64,000 bases of DNA from CAIXDN01 sp964482085. Its GTDB lineage: Bacteria > Patescibacteriota > Patescibacteriia > 2-12-FULL-60-25. A model generated the notes under the pieces. It had not been told where the DNA came from and searched no databases. It was given only the letters and a program-made list of their open reading frames with translations. Of this stretch, positions 9,210-18,211 are shown piece after piece; position 1 is the first letter of the stretch; each line of letters begins with the position of its first letter. Where the stretch lies: NCBI GenBank assembly GCA_964482085.1, contig CAYZVS010000002.1:1-64000 (forward strand), in the 5' to 3' direction. Made by a program: the position numbers and the translations under genes.

Positions 9210-11789
9210 ATGCATCTCGTCATTGTAGAGTCGCCAACAAAAGCCAAGACCATCAGAAAGTTCTTGGGTAAAGACTATGAGGTTATCGCCTCCATGGGTC
9301 ATGTTCGCGATCTTCCATCGTCACAAGACGAAGTTCCGGCTCAGTATAAAAAGACGGAATTTGGTCAGCTCGGTGTAAATGTCGAGAATAACTTTGAACC
9401 GCTCTACGTTATCAGTCCTAAAAAGGCAAAGACGGTTGCGGAAATTAAACGGCTTCTGAAAAATGCAGAAGACATCTATTTGGCAACTGACGAAGACCGT
9501 GAGGGAGAGAGCATCTCTTGGCATTTGCTTCAGATCTTGAAGCCTAAAGTTCCAGTGCATCGCATGGTCTTCCATGAAATCACGAAAGGCGCGATTGATG
9601 CCGCGCTTGCTCATCCGCGCAAGATCGATGAAAAATTAGTACATGCTCAAGAAACGCGTCGCATTCTTGATCGTCTTGTCGGTTATTCCGTTTCCCCACT
9701 TCTTTGGAAGAAGATTGCGTTTGGACTTTCTGCCGGACGTGTACAGTCCTCTACGTTAAAAGCAATCGTCGATCGCGAGCGTTTGCGCATGGCGTTCCGC
9801 AAAGGTGCCTACTGGGACGTTTTGGCAAAGCTAGAAAAAGACAAAACCGATTTTGAAGCCAAGCTTGTTCTTGTCGATGGAAAACGTATCGCTGGTGGCA
9901 AAGACTTTGATGAAAATACCGGCGGCTTAAAAGCCGATGCAAAGAATATTTTATTGTTGGATGAAGATGCGGCTAAAAAGATTGCTCTGGAATCCGCTAA
10001 GGCTGATTGGGAGGTTCAAGATGTGACAGAAAAAGAAACGCATCGTAAAGCTCCACCGCCATTTACAACGTCAACGCTCCAACAGGAATCCAACCGCAAA
10101 ATCGGATTATCAGCTCGCGACACAATGCGCGTTGCCCAATCCTTGTATGAAAAAGGGTTCATAACCTACATGCGTACGGACTCGGTTAATCTTTCACAAG
10201 ATGCTATTACCGGTATCAAGAAAGTTGTAACCTCGCGATTTGGCGCTGAATACATCGGCGAAGCCAAGCATTTTGCCGCCGCCGCAGGCGCTCAAGAAGC
10301 ACACGAGGCCATTCGCCCAAGTTTAACGTTCACGGCTCCGCAAGAAACCGGTTTGAGTGGTAGCGAGCATGATCTGTATGAACTAATCTGGATGCGTACA
10401 TTGGCTTCGCAAATGAAGGATGCAAAGCAATTGCAGATGTCGGTCCGTCTTGCCGTCGGAAAAAACGAGTATCAAGCAACCGGAATGAAAATTCTTTTCC
10501 CAGGTTTCTTGCGCGCTTATGTTGAAGGCGCCGACGATGTCGATCAAGCATTGGAAGATCGTGAAAAAGCCCTGCCTGAAATTAAGGTTGGCGATAAACC
10601 TGCATGCATTGAGGCTAATCCCCTTCCCCATGAAACAAAACCACCAGCGCGCTTCACGGAAGCTTCGCTTGTTCAGTTCATGGAAAAAGAAGGCATTGGT
10701 CGCCCAAGTACCTACGCCGCCACGATTTCCACCTTGCTGGACCGTGGCTACACCGTAAAACAAGGCAGTGCGCTTATTCCGAGCTTCACAGCTTTTGCCG
10801 TCACGCAGTTACTAGAAAAACATCTCTCAGATCTTGTTGATGTGAAATTTACATCGACCATGGAAAAGTCACTCGATAAAATCGCGGAAGGTAAAGAAGA
10901 GTGGTTGCCTTATCTCCAAAATTTCTTTCTTGGCGATAAAGGTTTGCGTAGTCGCTTGAAAGACGAGCTTGAACAAATCCATCCAGAAGAAGCCAAGATT
11001 ATTCGTATGCCAAATTTGGATGGCTACGTGGTTAAAGTGGGAAAATTTGGTCCATACGTTGAGTCGACACTTCCCAACACAGGCGCACCGATCAAAGCCT
11101 CTCTTCCACCAAACATGTTCCCGGGTGAAGCAACCAAAGAATCAATCGACATTGTTTTAAAAGATGCGCAAAAAGGTCCAACCTCTCTTGGTATTGATCC
11201 AGAAACAGGGCTCGCGATATTCTTGCGCACGGGTTCTTACGGACCCTATCTCCAGCTCGGTGAAGAAGAAGAGGGCTCCAAAAAGAAACCAAAACGCGCC
11301 AGTATCCCAAAGACGATACCGCTTGAAACCCTGGACTTCGACAAAGCTCTGCAAATCCTTGCTTTACCTCGACTGCTCGGCACACACGCTGAATCCGGTA
11401 AGGAGATTCGCGCTGGACTAGGCCGTTTTGGCCCCTATATCGTCCATGACGGCGATTTCCGCTCAATTAAGGACCCTGATGACGTTCTGACGATTTCACT
11501 CGCTCGTGCCCTGGAAATGCTCGCCCAACCAAAAGGCTCACGTGGAGGCGGCGCCGGCAAAGAAATTGGCAAGCATCCGGACGATAATAAACCGATCACG
11601 CTTCACAGCGGAAAATACGGCACTTACGTAAAACATGGCAAAGTAAATGCAACAATTCCAAAGGACATGAAGCCAGAAGATGTGACGCTAGAGAAAGCCG
11701 TTGAATTGATCGCCGAGCGCTCATCTAAAGGCACAACAAAACCAAAAGCTAAACGCGCACCACGTAAAAAGAAAACACCCCCGACATAA
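9210..11789 (+). CDS. topA: DNA topoisomerase I (type IA)
   Basis: An 859-residue enzyme that relaxes negative supercoils. The TOPRIM domain carries VIVESPTKAKTI and LATDEDREGE. The active-site tyrosine lies in GFITYMRTDS at about residue 320, and GIGRPSTYA is present. The C-terminus has four short repeats with FGPYV, YGPYL, FGPYI and YGTYV instead of Cys4 zinc fingers, then a Lys/Arg/Pro tail. The stop codon lies in the loop of a hairpin terminator shared with the convergent gene. Confidence 0.96.
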   Translation: MHLVIVESPTKAKTIRKFLGKDYEVIASMGHVRDLPSSQDEVPAQYKKTEFGQLGVNVENNFEPLYVISPKKAKTVAEIKRLLKNAEDIYLATDEDREGESISWHLLQILKPKVPVHRMVFHEITKGAIDAALAHPRKIDEKLVHAQETRRILDRLVGYSVSPLLWKKIAFGLSAGRVQSSTLKAIVDRERLRMAFRKGAYWDVLAKLEKDKTDFEAKLVLVDGKRIAGGKDFDENTGGLKADAKNILLLDEDAAKKIALESAKADWEVQDVTEKETHRKAPPPFTTSTLQQESNRKIGLSARDTMRVAQSLYEKGFITYMRTDSVNLSQDAITGIKKVVTSRFGAEYIGEAKHFAAAAGAQEAHEAIRPSLTFTAPQETGLSGSEHDLYELIWMRTLASQMKDAKQLQMSVRLAVGKNEYQATGMKILFPGFLRAYVEGADDVDQALEDREKALPEIKVGDKPACIEANPLPHETKPPARFTEASLVQFMEKEGIGRPSTYAATISTLLDRGYTVKQGSALIPSFTAFAVTQLLEKHLSDLVDVKFTSTMEKSLDKIAEGKEEWLPYLQNFFLGDKGLRSRLKDELEQIHPEEAKIIRMPNLDGYVVKVGKFGPYVESTLPNTGAPIKASLPPNMFPGEATKESIDIVLKDAQKGPTSLGIDPETGLAIFLRTGSYGPYLQLGEEEEGSKKKPKRASIPKTIPLETLDFDKALQILALPRLLGTHAESGKEIRAGLGRFGPYIVHDGDFRSIKDPDDVLTISLARALEMLAQPKGSRGGGAGKEIGKHPDDNKPITLHSGKYGTYVKHGKVNATIPKDMKPEDVTLEKAVELIAERSSKGTTKPKAKRAPRKKKTPPT

Positions 11790-11804
11790 CGTCGGGGGTG
11801 TTTT
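11772..11804. terminator. Bidirectional terminator overlapping topA stop
   Basis: A perfect 14 bp stem (AAAACACCCCCGAC with its complement) encloses the loop ATAAC, which contains the topA stop codon at 11787-11789. A and T runs flank it on both sides, so it can stop transcription from topA and from the convergent gene at 11807-12889. Confidence 0.88.
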
Positions 11805-11806
11805 CT

Positions 11807-12889
11807 TTATTTCTTTTCTCCGGTCATATATTTCCAGAACTTCAGACTTTCGATAAAAGAATTGCTTTTCTTTTTTGCGGGCGCTGCACCCATCGGCGAT
11901 TCTGGTGTAGCCGTCATTGTCGGTCGACTCGCCTCTGGCGCTTCTGACCCAAAAACCGCTCCGGGATGAAATGCTTCATACTGCTTTGCTTCAAAGTCTT
12001 CATCCTCTTCATTTAATTTGAGCGCTGGCTTCTTTTCAACATCGACAGGTTGTTGCATGAAGCCGTCATACATCGCTTGATAAGCAGCTTCCGCTTTATC
12101 TGCCTCCTGCTTCATCGCAACTTGTTTTGACATGGTTTCAAATGACTTGTCACTTGTTTCATGAGCTTTTTTATCAAACTCAAGCGCGGAAATTCTGCTT
12201 TGTAATGCATCTAGATAGGCCTGTTCAAGTTTTGTATGCGCCGTTCCATGTGCTGCGCTAAATTCTTCAAGCGCTTTCTTTTCCGCATTTAACTCCGTAT
12301 CAATTTTCTGAACGCCCGCTTCAAACTCACCGACACCGCGCGCGATATCTTCATCAAGTTGCGCCATCGAGTCATCCAACTTCACCTCCTCTTGTTCTTG
12401 AGGCGTAAGTTCACCGATCGTAATCTCGGGTTCATCCGATTCCATCGGAGTCTCTTTCACGACCTCTAACTTTTTTGCTTCCTCCGCTTCATGTTTCTCC
12501 AAATCCGCCGCCATCTCCTCCTCATTCAACGGCCCCTCTTGCATCGCTTTTTCCGCAACAGCCTCAAGCCGCGCATCATTTTCACGCGTAACATCCATCG
12601 CTGATTTTAACTTACCCAAAGCGCTTCCGGTTTTTTGCTGGAATTCCGCATCAGCTTGTTTCAAAGCGATGATTTGTGGTCCGGCGATGGCTGCCACACC
12701 AGGTTCCTCAACTTTGGAGATACCCAGCTCACGCGTCACTGTTTGATCGACTTCACCTTGAGCGATGCGATAAACGCCGGATACATCTCCGGATTCGATC
12801 GCGGTTTCCGCCGACTTTGCTGGTCGTTCAACTGCCTGTTCACCCGTTTTAACTGGGGTTTCAACAATCGTTGCACTTGTGTCACTCAT
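11807..12889 (-). CDS. Hypothetical coiled-coil protein
   Basis: A 360-residue acidic protein with no signal peptide or membrane segment and no family I recognise. It is rich in Glu, Ala, Lys and Gln. A long helical, coiled-coil-like region runs from about residue 150 to 275, followed by a Pro/Ala-rich linker and a short basic C-terminus (AAPAKKKSNSFIESLKFWKY). It is transcribed away from relA, with about 80 bases between start codons, and its end meets topA at a shared terminator. Confidence 0.65.
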   Translation of the reverse strand: MSDTSATIVETPVKTGEQAVERPAKSAETAIESGDVSGVYRIAQGEVDQTVTRELGISKVEEPGVAAIAGPQIIALKQADAEFQQKTGSALGKLKSAMDVTRENDARLEAVAEKAMQEGPLNEEEMAADLEKHEAEEAKKLEVVKETPMESDEPEITIGELTPQEQEEVKLDDSMAQLDEDIARGVGEFEAGVQKIDTELNAEKKALEEFSAAHGTAHTKLEQAYLDALQSRISALEFDKKAHETSDKSFETMSKQVAMKQEADKAEAAYQAMYDGFMQQPVDVEKKPALKLNEEDEDFEAKQYEAFHPGAVFGSEAPEASRPTMTATPESPMGAAPAKKKSNSFIESLKFWKYMTGEKK

Positions 12890-12970
12890 ATCGGCCCCAT
12901 GTTACCCCTTCCGATACCGATGAGCAACGAATTGACGATCCGGAAAACTTGCTACAATGTGGGTAAACCT

Positions 12971-14479
12971 ATGCACGGCCAGGCAACCAAGCCCCAAGAC
13001 ATCGAGACACTTATCAGTCTCGTTGTCTCTTATGATCCAAAAGCCAAGGCCGAGGATATCCGCCGAGCCTACGAATTTGCCAAAGATGCCCACAGCGATC
13101 AAAAGCGAGCATCAGGTGAACCCTATATCATTCACCCGCTTGCCACGGCCATAAATTTGGCAGAAATGCGCTTGCCTGCACCGATTATTATCGCCGGTAT
13201 CCTGCATGACGTTCCAGAAGACACAGTACGGACCCTCGAGGAAATTCAAGCTGAATTTGGTGAAGACATCGCCGACATGGTTAGCGGAATTACCAAACTC
13301 GGTAAGATTAAGTATCGAGGCATCGAGCGCTACATTGAAAATCTCCGTAAAATGTTTTTAACAATGGCTGCGGATGTACGCGTCGTTTTTATCAAATTTG
13401 CGGATCGCCTACACAACCTTGAAACACTCGATAACATTCCGCCAAAAAAGCAGTATCGCATCGCACTTGAATCTCTAGAAATCTTTGCGCCAATCGCCAA
13501 CCGTCTGGGTATGGGTGAGATGAAAGGACGTCTTGAAGACGCCGCTTTTAAACACGTCTACCCAAAAGAATACGAGTGGGTAAAAGAAGTCTCCCGTTCC
13601 GGACGAGAAGGCAAAGAAGAATATGTTGACCGCGTTATTGTTGAGACGGATAAAGTTTTAGCGGAAGCAGGTCTGCAGAATATTCTCGTTCAAGGACGCG
13701 CAAAGCATCTCTACTCGCTTTATCGAAAGCTCCTACGTAATGATCGCAACATCGCGCACATTTACGATTTGATCGCACTACGTATTGTTGTCGATACTAT
13801 CGCTGATTGTTATGCGGCGCTCGGTATCATTCACAGCAAATGGACGCCACTTAAAGGAAGAATTAAAGATTATATCGCCCAGCCAAAACCAAACGGGTAT
13901 CGCTCGCTTCACACAACCGTTTTCTGTGAAGACGGTGAAATTGTCGAGTTCCAAATCCGCACTAAGGAAATGCACGCGATGAACGAATACGGTATCGCAG
14001 CGCATTGGGCTTATGACGAGCATGGAAAAATCGAGCTCACCGGTAGTAAATCGCATACACCAGAATGGGTTCACGAGCTCGCCGACATTCAAAGAGAAAT
14101 GGAAGATAAAAAACTATATCTCCAATCTTTGGAAGAATTAAAGATCGACGTATTCCGTGACCGTATCTTTGTCTTCACGCCCAAAGGCGACGTGATCGAT
14201 CTTCCGGAAGACAGTACCTGTGTCGATTTTGCCTACGCGATTCACACCGACATCGGTAATACCTGCACGGCTGCAAAGGTAAATGAAGAAGTAGCACCGC
14301 TCGACAAGCGCCTCAAAAACGGTGACATGGTTGATATTATCGTCGATAAATCCCGCAAAGGACCAAATCCCGACTGGGCAAGCTTCGTAAAAACCCGTCA
14401 GGCAAAACAAAAAGTAAAACAGTATGCCAAATCCAGAATCTACTCTTGGGTCAAAGGCATGATGCCTGGCGGAAAGTAA
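12971..14479 (+). CDS. RelA/SpoT-type (p)ppGpp synthetase/hydrolase, short form
   Basis: A 502-residue bifunctional stringent-response enzyme. The hydrolase HD domain is intact: His55 in YIIHPL, His79-Asp80 with Glu83-Asp84 in GILHDVPEDT, and FADRLHNL. The synthetase domain has GRAKHLYSLYRK, IYDLIALRIVVD, PKPNGYRSLHT and VEFQIRT. A TGS domain (DRIFVFTPKGDVIDLP) follows. The protein ends shortly after it, lacking the zinc-finger and ACT domains of the usual 700-residue enzyme. I chose the ATG at 12971, which follows a TACAAT box by 12 bases. In-frame upstream ATGs lie before that box and run antisense into the neighbouring gene. Confidence 0.92.
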   Translation: MHGQATKPQDIETLISLVVSYDPKAKAEDIRRAYEFAKDAHSDQKRASGEPYIIHPLATAINLAEMRLPAPIIIAGILHDVPEDTVRTLEEIQAEFGEDIADMVSGITKLGKIKYRGIERYIENLRKMFLTMAADVRVVFIKFADRLHNLETLDNIPPKKQYRIALESLEIFAPIANRLGMGEMKGRLEDAAFKHVYPKEYEWVKEVSRSGREGKEEYVDRVIVETDKVLAEAGLQNILVQGRAKHLYSLYRKLLRNDRNIAHIYDLIALRIVVDTIADCYAALGIIHSKWTPLKGRIKDYIAQPKPNGYRSLHTTVFCEDGEIVEFQIRTKEMHAMNEYGIAAHWAYDEHGKIELTGSKSHTPEWVHELADIQREMEDKKLYLQSLEELKIDVFRDRIFVFTPKGDVIDLPEDSTCVDFAYAIHTDIGNTCTAAKVNEEVAPLDKRLKNGDMVDIIVDKSRKGPNPDWASFVKTRQAKQKVKQYAKSRIYSWVKGMMPGGK

Positions 14480-14482
14480 TTC

Positions 14483-15382
14483 CTACGACATCCGTTCCAG
14501 CAAATTTCCAAGTTCCTCATCCGATCCAAAGTGTACGCGAATCTCGCCAACGCCTTTTGCATTTCGTTTGATCGTAACCTTTGCCTGAAGTTTACTCCGC
14601 AATTTATTTTCTGCCGCAGAAATATTCGGGTCCAATATTCGAGGTAATTTACGAACACTTACACGTTCTTCTGTCTGACGTACGGTAAAATTTCCGTCGA
14701 TCATTGCATGGAAAAGTTTTAAGCGCTCTACATCCGTAGGCAAAGAAAGCAAGGTGCGTCCATTTGAAGAAGATATTTTCTTTTCAACTAATGCCTGTTG
14801 AATCTCTGCAGGTAAGTTAAGTAAACGGACAATGTTTCCAACTTGTGGTCGACTCTTTCCCATTTTTTTCCCGACGTCATCCTGCGTCATTCCAAACTCA
14901 TCGATCAAACGTTGATACGCTCTCGCCTCCTCTATCGGATTAAGATCTGCGCGCTGAACGTTCTCGATAATCGCTAGCTCGAGCTTTTGCAGCTCTGTCG
15001 CATCTCGTGCGATTGCCGGAATCGTTTTCAATCCAGCGATCGTTGATGCCCGCAGTCGTCGCTCACCAGCGATCAACTGATAGGTGCCATCTGTTTGTGG
15101 TGTGACGATAATTGGTTGCAAAACACCATGTTCTCGAATACTCGAGATCAAGTCTTCTAACTCGGCATGATCAAATGTGAGACGTGGTTGATGAGGATTA
15201 CGAGAAACCTTATCAATCGGAACTTCCAAAATGCGCTGTCCAAGCGGTTCACTGGCTTCTAACCCATCTCTTGTGGGTGAAGGAGTAGAATTTTCATTGG
15301 AAGGTGTGGGTGCAACCGGCTTTGGTGGGATGAGCGCTCCAAGTCCTCGCCCAAGACCGCTTTGACGCTGTGGCATGATCAT
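14483..15382 (-). CDS. parB: Chromosome partitioning protein ParB
   Basis: A 299-residue CTP-dependent clamp that loads at parS sites. It starts with the typical SGLGRGLGALIP. The ParB N-terminal domain has NPHQPR and the CTP-binding GERRLRA. A helix-turn-helix (GMTQDDVGKKMGKSRPQVG) and a C-terminal dimerisation part follow. Its start codon overlaps the parA stop as ATGA; the Met two codons later is an equally good start. No clear parS was seen next to the operon. Confidence 0.95.
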   Translation of the reverse strand: MIMPQRQSGLGRGLGALIPPKPVAPTPSNENSTPSPTRDGLEASEPLGQRILEVPIDKVSRNPHQPRLTFDHAELEDLISSIREHGVLQPIIVTPQTDGTYQLIAGERRLRASTIAGLKTIPAIARDATELQKLELAIIENVQRADLNPIEEARAYQRLIDEFGMTQDDVGKKMGKSRPQVGNIVRLLNLPAEIQQALVEKKISSSNGRTLLSLPTDVERLKLFHAMIDGNFTVRQTEERVSVRKLPRILDPNISAAENKLRSKLQAKVTIKRNAKGVGEIRVHFGSDEELGNLLERMS

Positions 15383-16167
15383 ACGACGGGAATTTCAATT
15401 CCGATTGCTTCCCTTTCAATAATCTCCTGTGCAAGTCGTTCATAAGCTTTTGCGCCCTTGGAACCGGAGTCAAAGTGGACAATAGTTCTTCCAAAACTAG
15501 GTGCTTCCGCTAAACGGACATTACGAGGAATAACGGATCGGAAAATATTGTTCGGAAAATATTTATAAAGTTCGTGCAACACATCGTCTGAAAGCTTTGT
15601 GCGCGGATCATACATCGTGATCACGGCCCCCAGAACAACGATATCCGGTCGGATATTTTGCTTCACGAGTTGTACGGTCTCAAGCAGCTGTCCAAGACCT
15701 TCAAGAGCATAATACTCTGCTTGCACCGGAATAAGAATCTCGTCACCAGCAACAATACCGTTAAGCGTAATCAAACCGAGTGTTGGCGGGCAGTCGATCA
15801 AAATAAAATCGTAATCATTCCTAATCTCCAACATTGCGTCACGCAATTTGAATTCACGTTCCTCCATACCAACGAGTTCCACATTTAAACCTGCAAGAGC
15901 AGTCGTCGCAGGAGCAACGTGTAAACCCACATGAGCTGTGGGCTGAACGATGTCCTTGATCTTCACTTCTCCCAGAATAGCCTCATAAACACCCTTATCA
16001 AGCCCGCGGTGATCAATGCCGATACCAGATGTAGCATTTGCCTGTGGATCCAAATCGACAATCAAAACAAACTTTCCTTGGTCTGCAAGATAAGCGCCCA
16101 AATTAATGGCGGTAGTCGTCTTCCCTACCCCTCCTTTTTGGTTGACGATAGAAATAATCCGAGCCAT
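15379..16167 (-). CDS. parA: Chromosome partitioning ATPase ParA (Soj)
   Basis: A 262-residue deviant-Walker ATPase that binds the nucleoid and moves ParB-parS complexes. It has the signature NQKGGVGKTTTAINL, DLDPQANATSGIG, and FILIDCPPTLGLIT. The first gene of parAB, it is preceded 14 bases upstream by the antiporter gene. A promoter (TTGCCA, 18 bases, TAAGAT) lies in the last codons of that gene. Confidence 0.96.
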   Translation of the reverse strand: MARIISIVNQKGGVGKTTTAINLGAYLADQGKFVLIVDLDPQANATSGIGIDHRGLDKGVYEAILGEVKIKDIVQPTAHVGLHVAPATTALAGLNVELVGMEEREFKLRDAMLEIRNDYDFILIDCPPTLGLITLNGIVAGDEILIPVQAEYYALEGLGQLLETVQLVKQNIRPDIVVLGAVITMYDPRTKLSDDVLHELYKYFPNNIFRSVIPRNVRLAEAPSFGRTIVHFDSGSKGAKAYERLAQEIIEREAIGIEIPVV

Positions 16168-16178
16168 AGAACGGGCTT

Positions 16179-16208
16179 ATCTTACGCTCCGTTCACCTTG
16201 GCTGGCAA
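16179..16208 (-). promoter_or_regulatory. Predicted parAB promoter
   Basis: On the minus strand, TTGCCA (16203-16208) and TAAGAT (16179-16184) are separated by 18 bases, and the -10 is 11 bases before the parA ATG. This predicts a leader of only about four bases and transcription independent of the antiporter gene. Confidence 0.5.
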
Positions 16209-17891
16209 GCGCCCATCCGCCATCCCAATTCTAGCCTTAAGGTGCTTCAAATGCTTGTCCCTTTCAGCGGCAAATTCATCAATGTTCAAGCCGAATTTAT
16301 CGAGTAAAAGCGTTGCATAGCTTCCTCCGAGGAAATGGGGCAGGATAACGTAATTTGCTGAATTTTTATAAAGCAGCAAAGCGGCTTCAGCCGATTGCGC
16401 CATCGTGATCACGATCGTCTCTTTATTTTTTTGACGAATCTTGTCCAAGATGAATAAGTTGGTTTCTACATCTGGCAATGTCGAGATGATAAGTTTTACG
16501 CGATGCAAATCAAGATCGTCTAAAAACTCATTATCATCAGCATCACCATAAATAGCAGGAATTCTTCTTCGACGTAGCTCCTCCACGATCGATGGATCAA
16601 AATCGACAACCAAATACTTCTTGTAACTCGATTTCAAAAGCGGAATAAAGTCGCTACCCATGCGATGACAACCAAAAAGAATCGCATCCACACGCTCAAG
16701 CTTCTTCTTTTCCTTCTTAGGATTCTTGCGTTCAAAAACCGCCAAAGCATTCCAAAAACGATTCGTTAACCAATCTGATCCCGCGAGCATGTAACTAGAA
16801 ACAGCAAACGTGATCATCGCGACCAGCGTAATCAATAAAACAATCTCCTGATTAATCTGTCCGAGCTCAAAAGCTAATGCCATCAAAACCAAAGAGAACT
16901 CACTTATCTGCGCCATAGCCAAACCCGCTTTGAAAGAAACATTTCTTCCATAACCCAACCATCCCATAATCGCCGTCAAAATGAGCGGATTTCCGATCAG
17001 AACAAACAACGAGAATATAACCGCGGGAAAAATGAGATGTCCGGCTCCAGCAAAATGCAGCTCTGATCCCAGAACAATAAAAAAGATTGCAACAAAAAAG
17101 TCACGTAAAATTTTCATCTTTGATGAAATCTCAAAATGATATGCCGATGTTGAAAGCGCAACTCCTGCCGCGAGCGCACCGATTTCAATCGAGAAACCGG
17201 AATACTGAAATAATGCAGCCACACCGGTTCCCCATGCAACAGAAAAAAGTAACAAAAACTCTTGCGAGGAAGCAAAGATTTTTGTCAGCCAAGGCAGAAC
17301 AACTTTTGAAACAATCGCGATCAACAAGCCGAGTAAAACAGCTTTCAGCAAAACAACGGCAAATGACTGAAGATCTGCAGCTCCCGCACTTACAGCCGTA
17401 ATCAACACCAAAATGAACGTCGCCGCTACATCCTGTACCAACAAAATTCCTACGGAAATTTTGCCATAAATTGTTCCCAGTTCACGCCTGTCCTGAAGAT
17501 GTTTTAAGGCGATGATCGTGCTACTAAACGTAAGGGCGATTGCAATATAAAGGGCTGGAACCCAAGCGTATCCAAAAAGAATAGCAATCAAAAGTCCAAA
17601 GATCGACGTAAAAAAAACTTGTCCAAGACCAGCGATCACGGAAACCGACCCAACCTCTCTTACAACTTTAGGCGACAAGCTCAGACCAACAATAAACAGA
17701 AGTGCCGTAATTCCAAGCTTTGATAAAAATGAAAGTGTCTCCTCAGAATGAATCAACCCAAGTACTTGTGGTCCAGCTAAGATACCGCTAATTAAGTACG
17801 CCAAAATAAGCGGTTGTTTCATTTTATATAAAACAAGTGAAACCGCAGACGTCAACGATAAAAGAATTGCAACCTCAAGGAACAGATTCAT
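16182..17891 (-). CDS. CPA2 cation/proton antiporter with TrkA-N domain (KefB-like)
   Basis: A 569-residue protein: a CPA2 membrane domain of about 11-13 segments (residues 1-385) followed by a cytoplasmic TrkA-N/RCK Rossmann domain (from about 410). Family motifs include TFSSTIIALKHLQDR, LLVQDVAA and FSIEIGALAAGVALS. The nucleotide-binding loop reads FGCHRMGSD instead of GxGxxG, so NAD binding may be altered. It probably exchanges K+ or Na+ for protons. I chose the ATG at 17891 (MNLFLEVAIL); a longer in-frame reading would run through tRNA-fMet. A TATACT box ends 7 bases before the ATG. Confidence 0.9.
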   Translation of the reverse strand: MNLFLEVAILLSLTSAVSLVLYKMKQPLILAYLISGILAGPQVLGLIHSEETLSFLSKLGITALLFIVGLSLSPKVVREVGSVSVIAGLGQVFFTSIFGLLIAILFGYAWVPALYIAIALTFSSTIIALKHLQDRRELGTIYGKISVGILLVQDVAATFILVLITAVSAGAADLQSFAVVLLKAVLLGLLIAIVSKVVLPWLTKIFASSQEFLLLFSVAWGTGVAALFQYSGFSIEIGALAAGVALSTSAYHFEISSKMKILRDFFVAIFFIVLGSELHFAGAGHLIFPAVIFSLFVLIGNPLILTAIMGWLGYGRNVSFKAGLAMAQISEFSLVLMALAFELGQINQEIVLLITLVAMITFAVSSYMLAGSDWLTNRFWNALAVFERKNPKKEKKKLERVDAILFGCHRMGSDFIPLLKSSYKKYLVVDFDPSIVEELRRRRIPAIYGDADDNEFLDDLDLHRVKLIISTLPDVETNLFILDKIRQKNKETIVITMAQSAEAALLLYKNSANYVILPHFLGGSYATLLLDKFGLNIDEFAAERDKHLKHLKARIGMADGRLPAKVNGA

Positions 17892-17898
17892 TTTCCCT

Positions 17899-17904
17899 AG
17901 TATA
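17899..17904 (-). promoter_or_regulatory. -10 box of the antiporter gene, leaderless
   Basis: TATACT on the minus strand, preceded by TGC (extended -10), ends 7 bases before the ATG at 17891. Initiation at the usual distance would fall on the start codon itself. Confidence 0.5.
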
Positions 17905-17908
17905 GCAA

Positions 17909-17931
17909 ATCCCGCCCTTTTGGGGCGGGAT
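17909..17931 (-). terminator. Hairpin after tRNA-fMet
   Basis: A 9 bp GC-rich stem (ATCCCGCCC with its complement) with a short loop lies 5 bases beyond the tRNA-fMet CCA end. The following T run is weak, so termination is likely but may be partial. Confidence 0.55.
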
Positions 17932-17936
17932 ACACT

Positions 17937-18013
17937 TGGTTGCGGGGGTGGGATTTGAACCCACGACCTCATGGTTATGAGCCATGCGAGCTGCCGGGCT
18001 GCTCTACCCCGCG
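17937..18013 (-). tRNA. tRNA-fMet (CAT), initiator
   Basis: A complete cloverleaf with encoded CCA. The first base C faces A at position 72, and the D stem has an A11-U24 pair; both are initiator hallmarks. The anticodon loop is CTCATAA. The anticodon stem is CATGG/CCATG, so it has only two consecutive G-C pairs next to the loop rather than the usual three. Confidence 0.95.
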
Positions 18014-18085
18014 ATACAACTTGTGCGCGCATAATATGCCAGACTTGCGTCTCTGTCAAGAATTGGCTACATTACGGCCGCGTCA

Positions 18086-18172
18086 GCCGCGATGGCGGAA
18101 TTGGTAGACGCACGGGACTCAAAATCCCGCGATCGCAAGGTCATGAGAGTTCGATTCTCTCTCGCGGCACCA
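18086..18172 (+). tRNA. tRNA-Leu (CAA)
   Basis: A class II tRNA of 87 bases with a long variable arm. Acceptor arms GCCGCGA and TCGCGGC pair, the anticodon loop CTCAAAA gives CAA, the T loop is TTCGATT, and ACCA is encoded. A hairpin terminator follows within a few bases. Confidence 0.96.
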
Positions 18173-18174
18173 TG

Positions 18175-18199
18175 AAAAAACAGCCTCTGGCTGTTTTTT
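18175..18199 (+). terminator. Terminator after tRNA-Leu
   Basis: An 11 bp stem (AAAAAACAGCC with its complement) with loop TCT and a T run directly after the tRNA-Leu CCA end. The A run on the other side lets it serve the convergent membrane-protein gene as well. Confidence 0.85.
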
Positions 18200-18211
18200 C
18201 TTGCTTCGATT

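Noticed and set aside
12635..12970. N-terminal extension of the Rel-type protein
   Set aside because: It runs antisense inside the coiled-coil gene and lies before the TACAAT box. Homology begins after 12971.
17892..18059. 56-residue extension of the antiporter
   Set aside because: It would translate through tRNA-fMet and its hairpin. The family start is at 17891.
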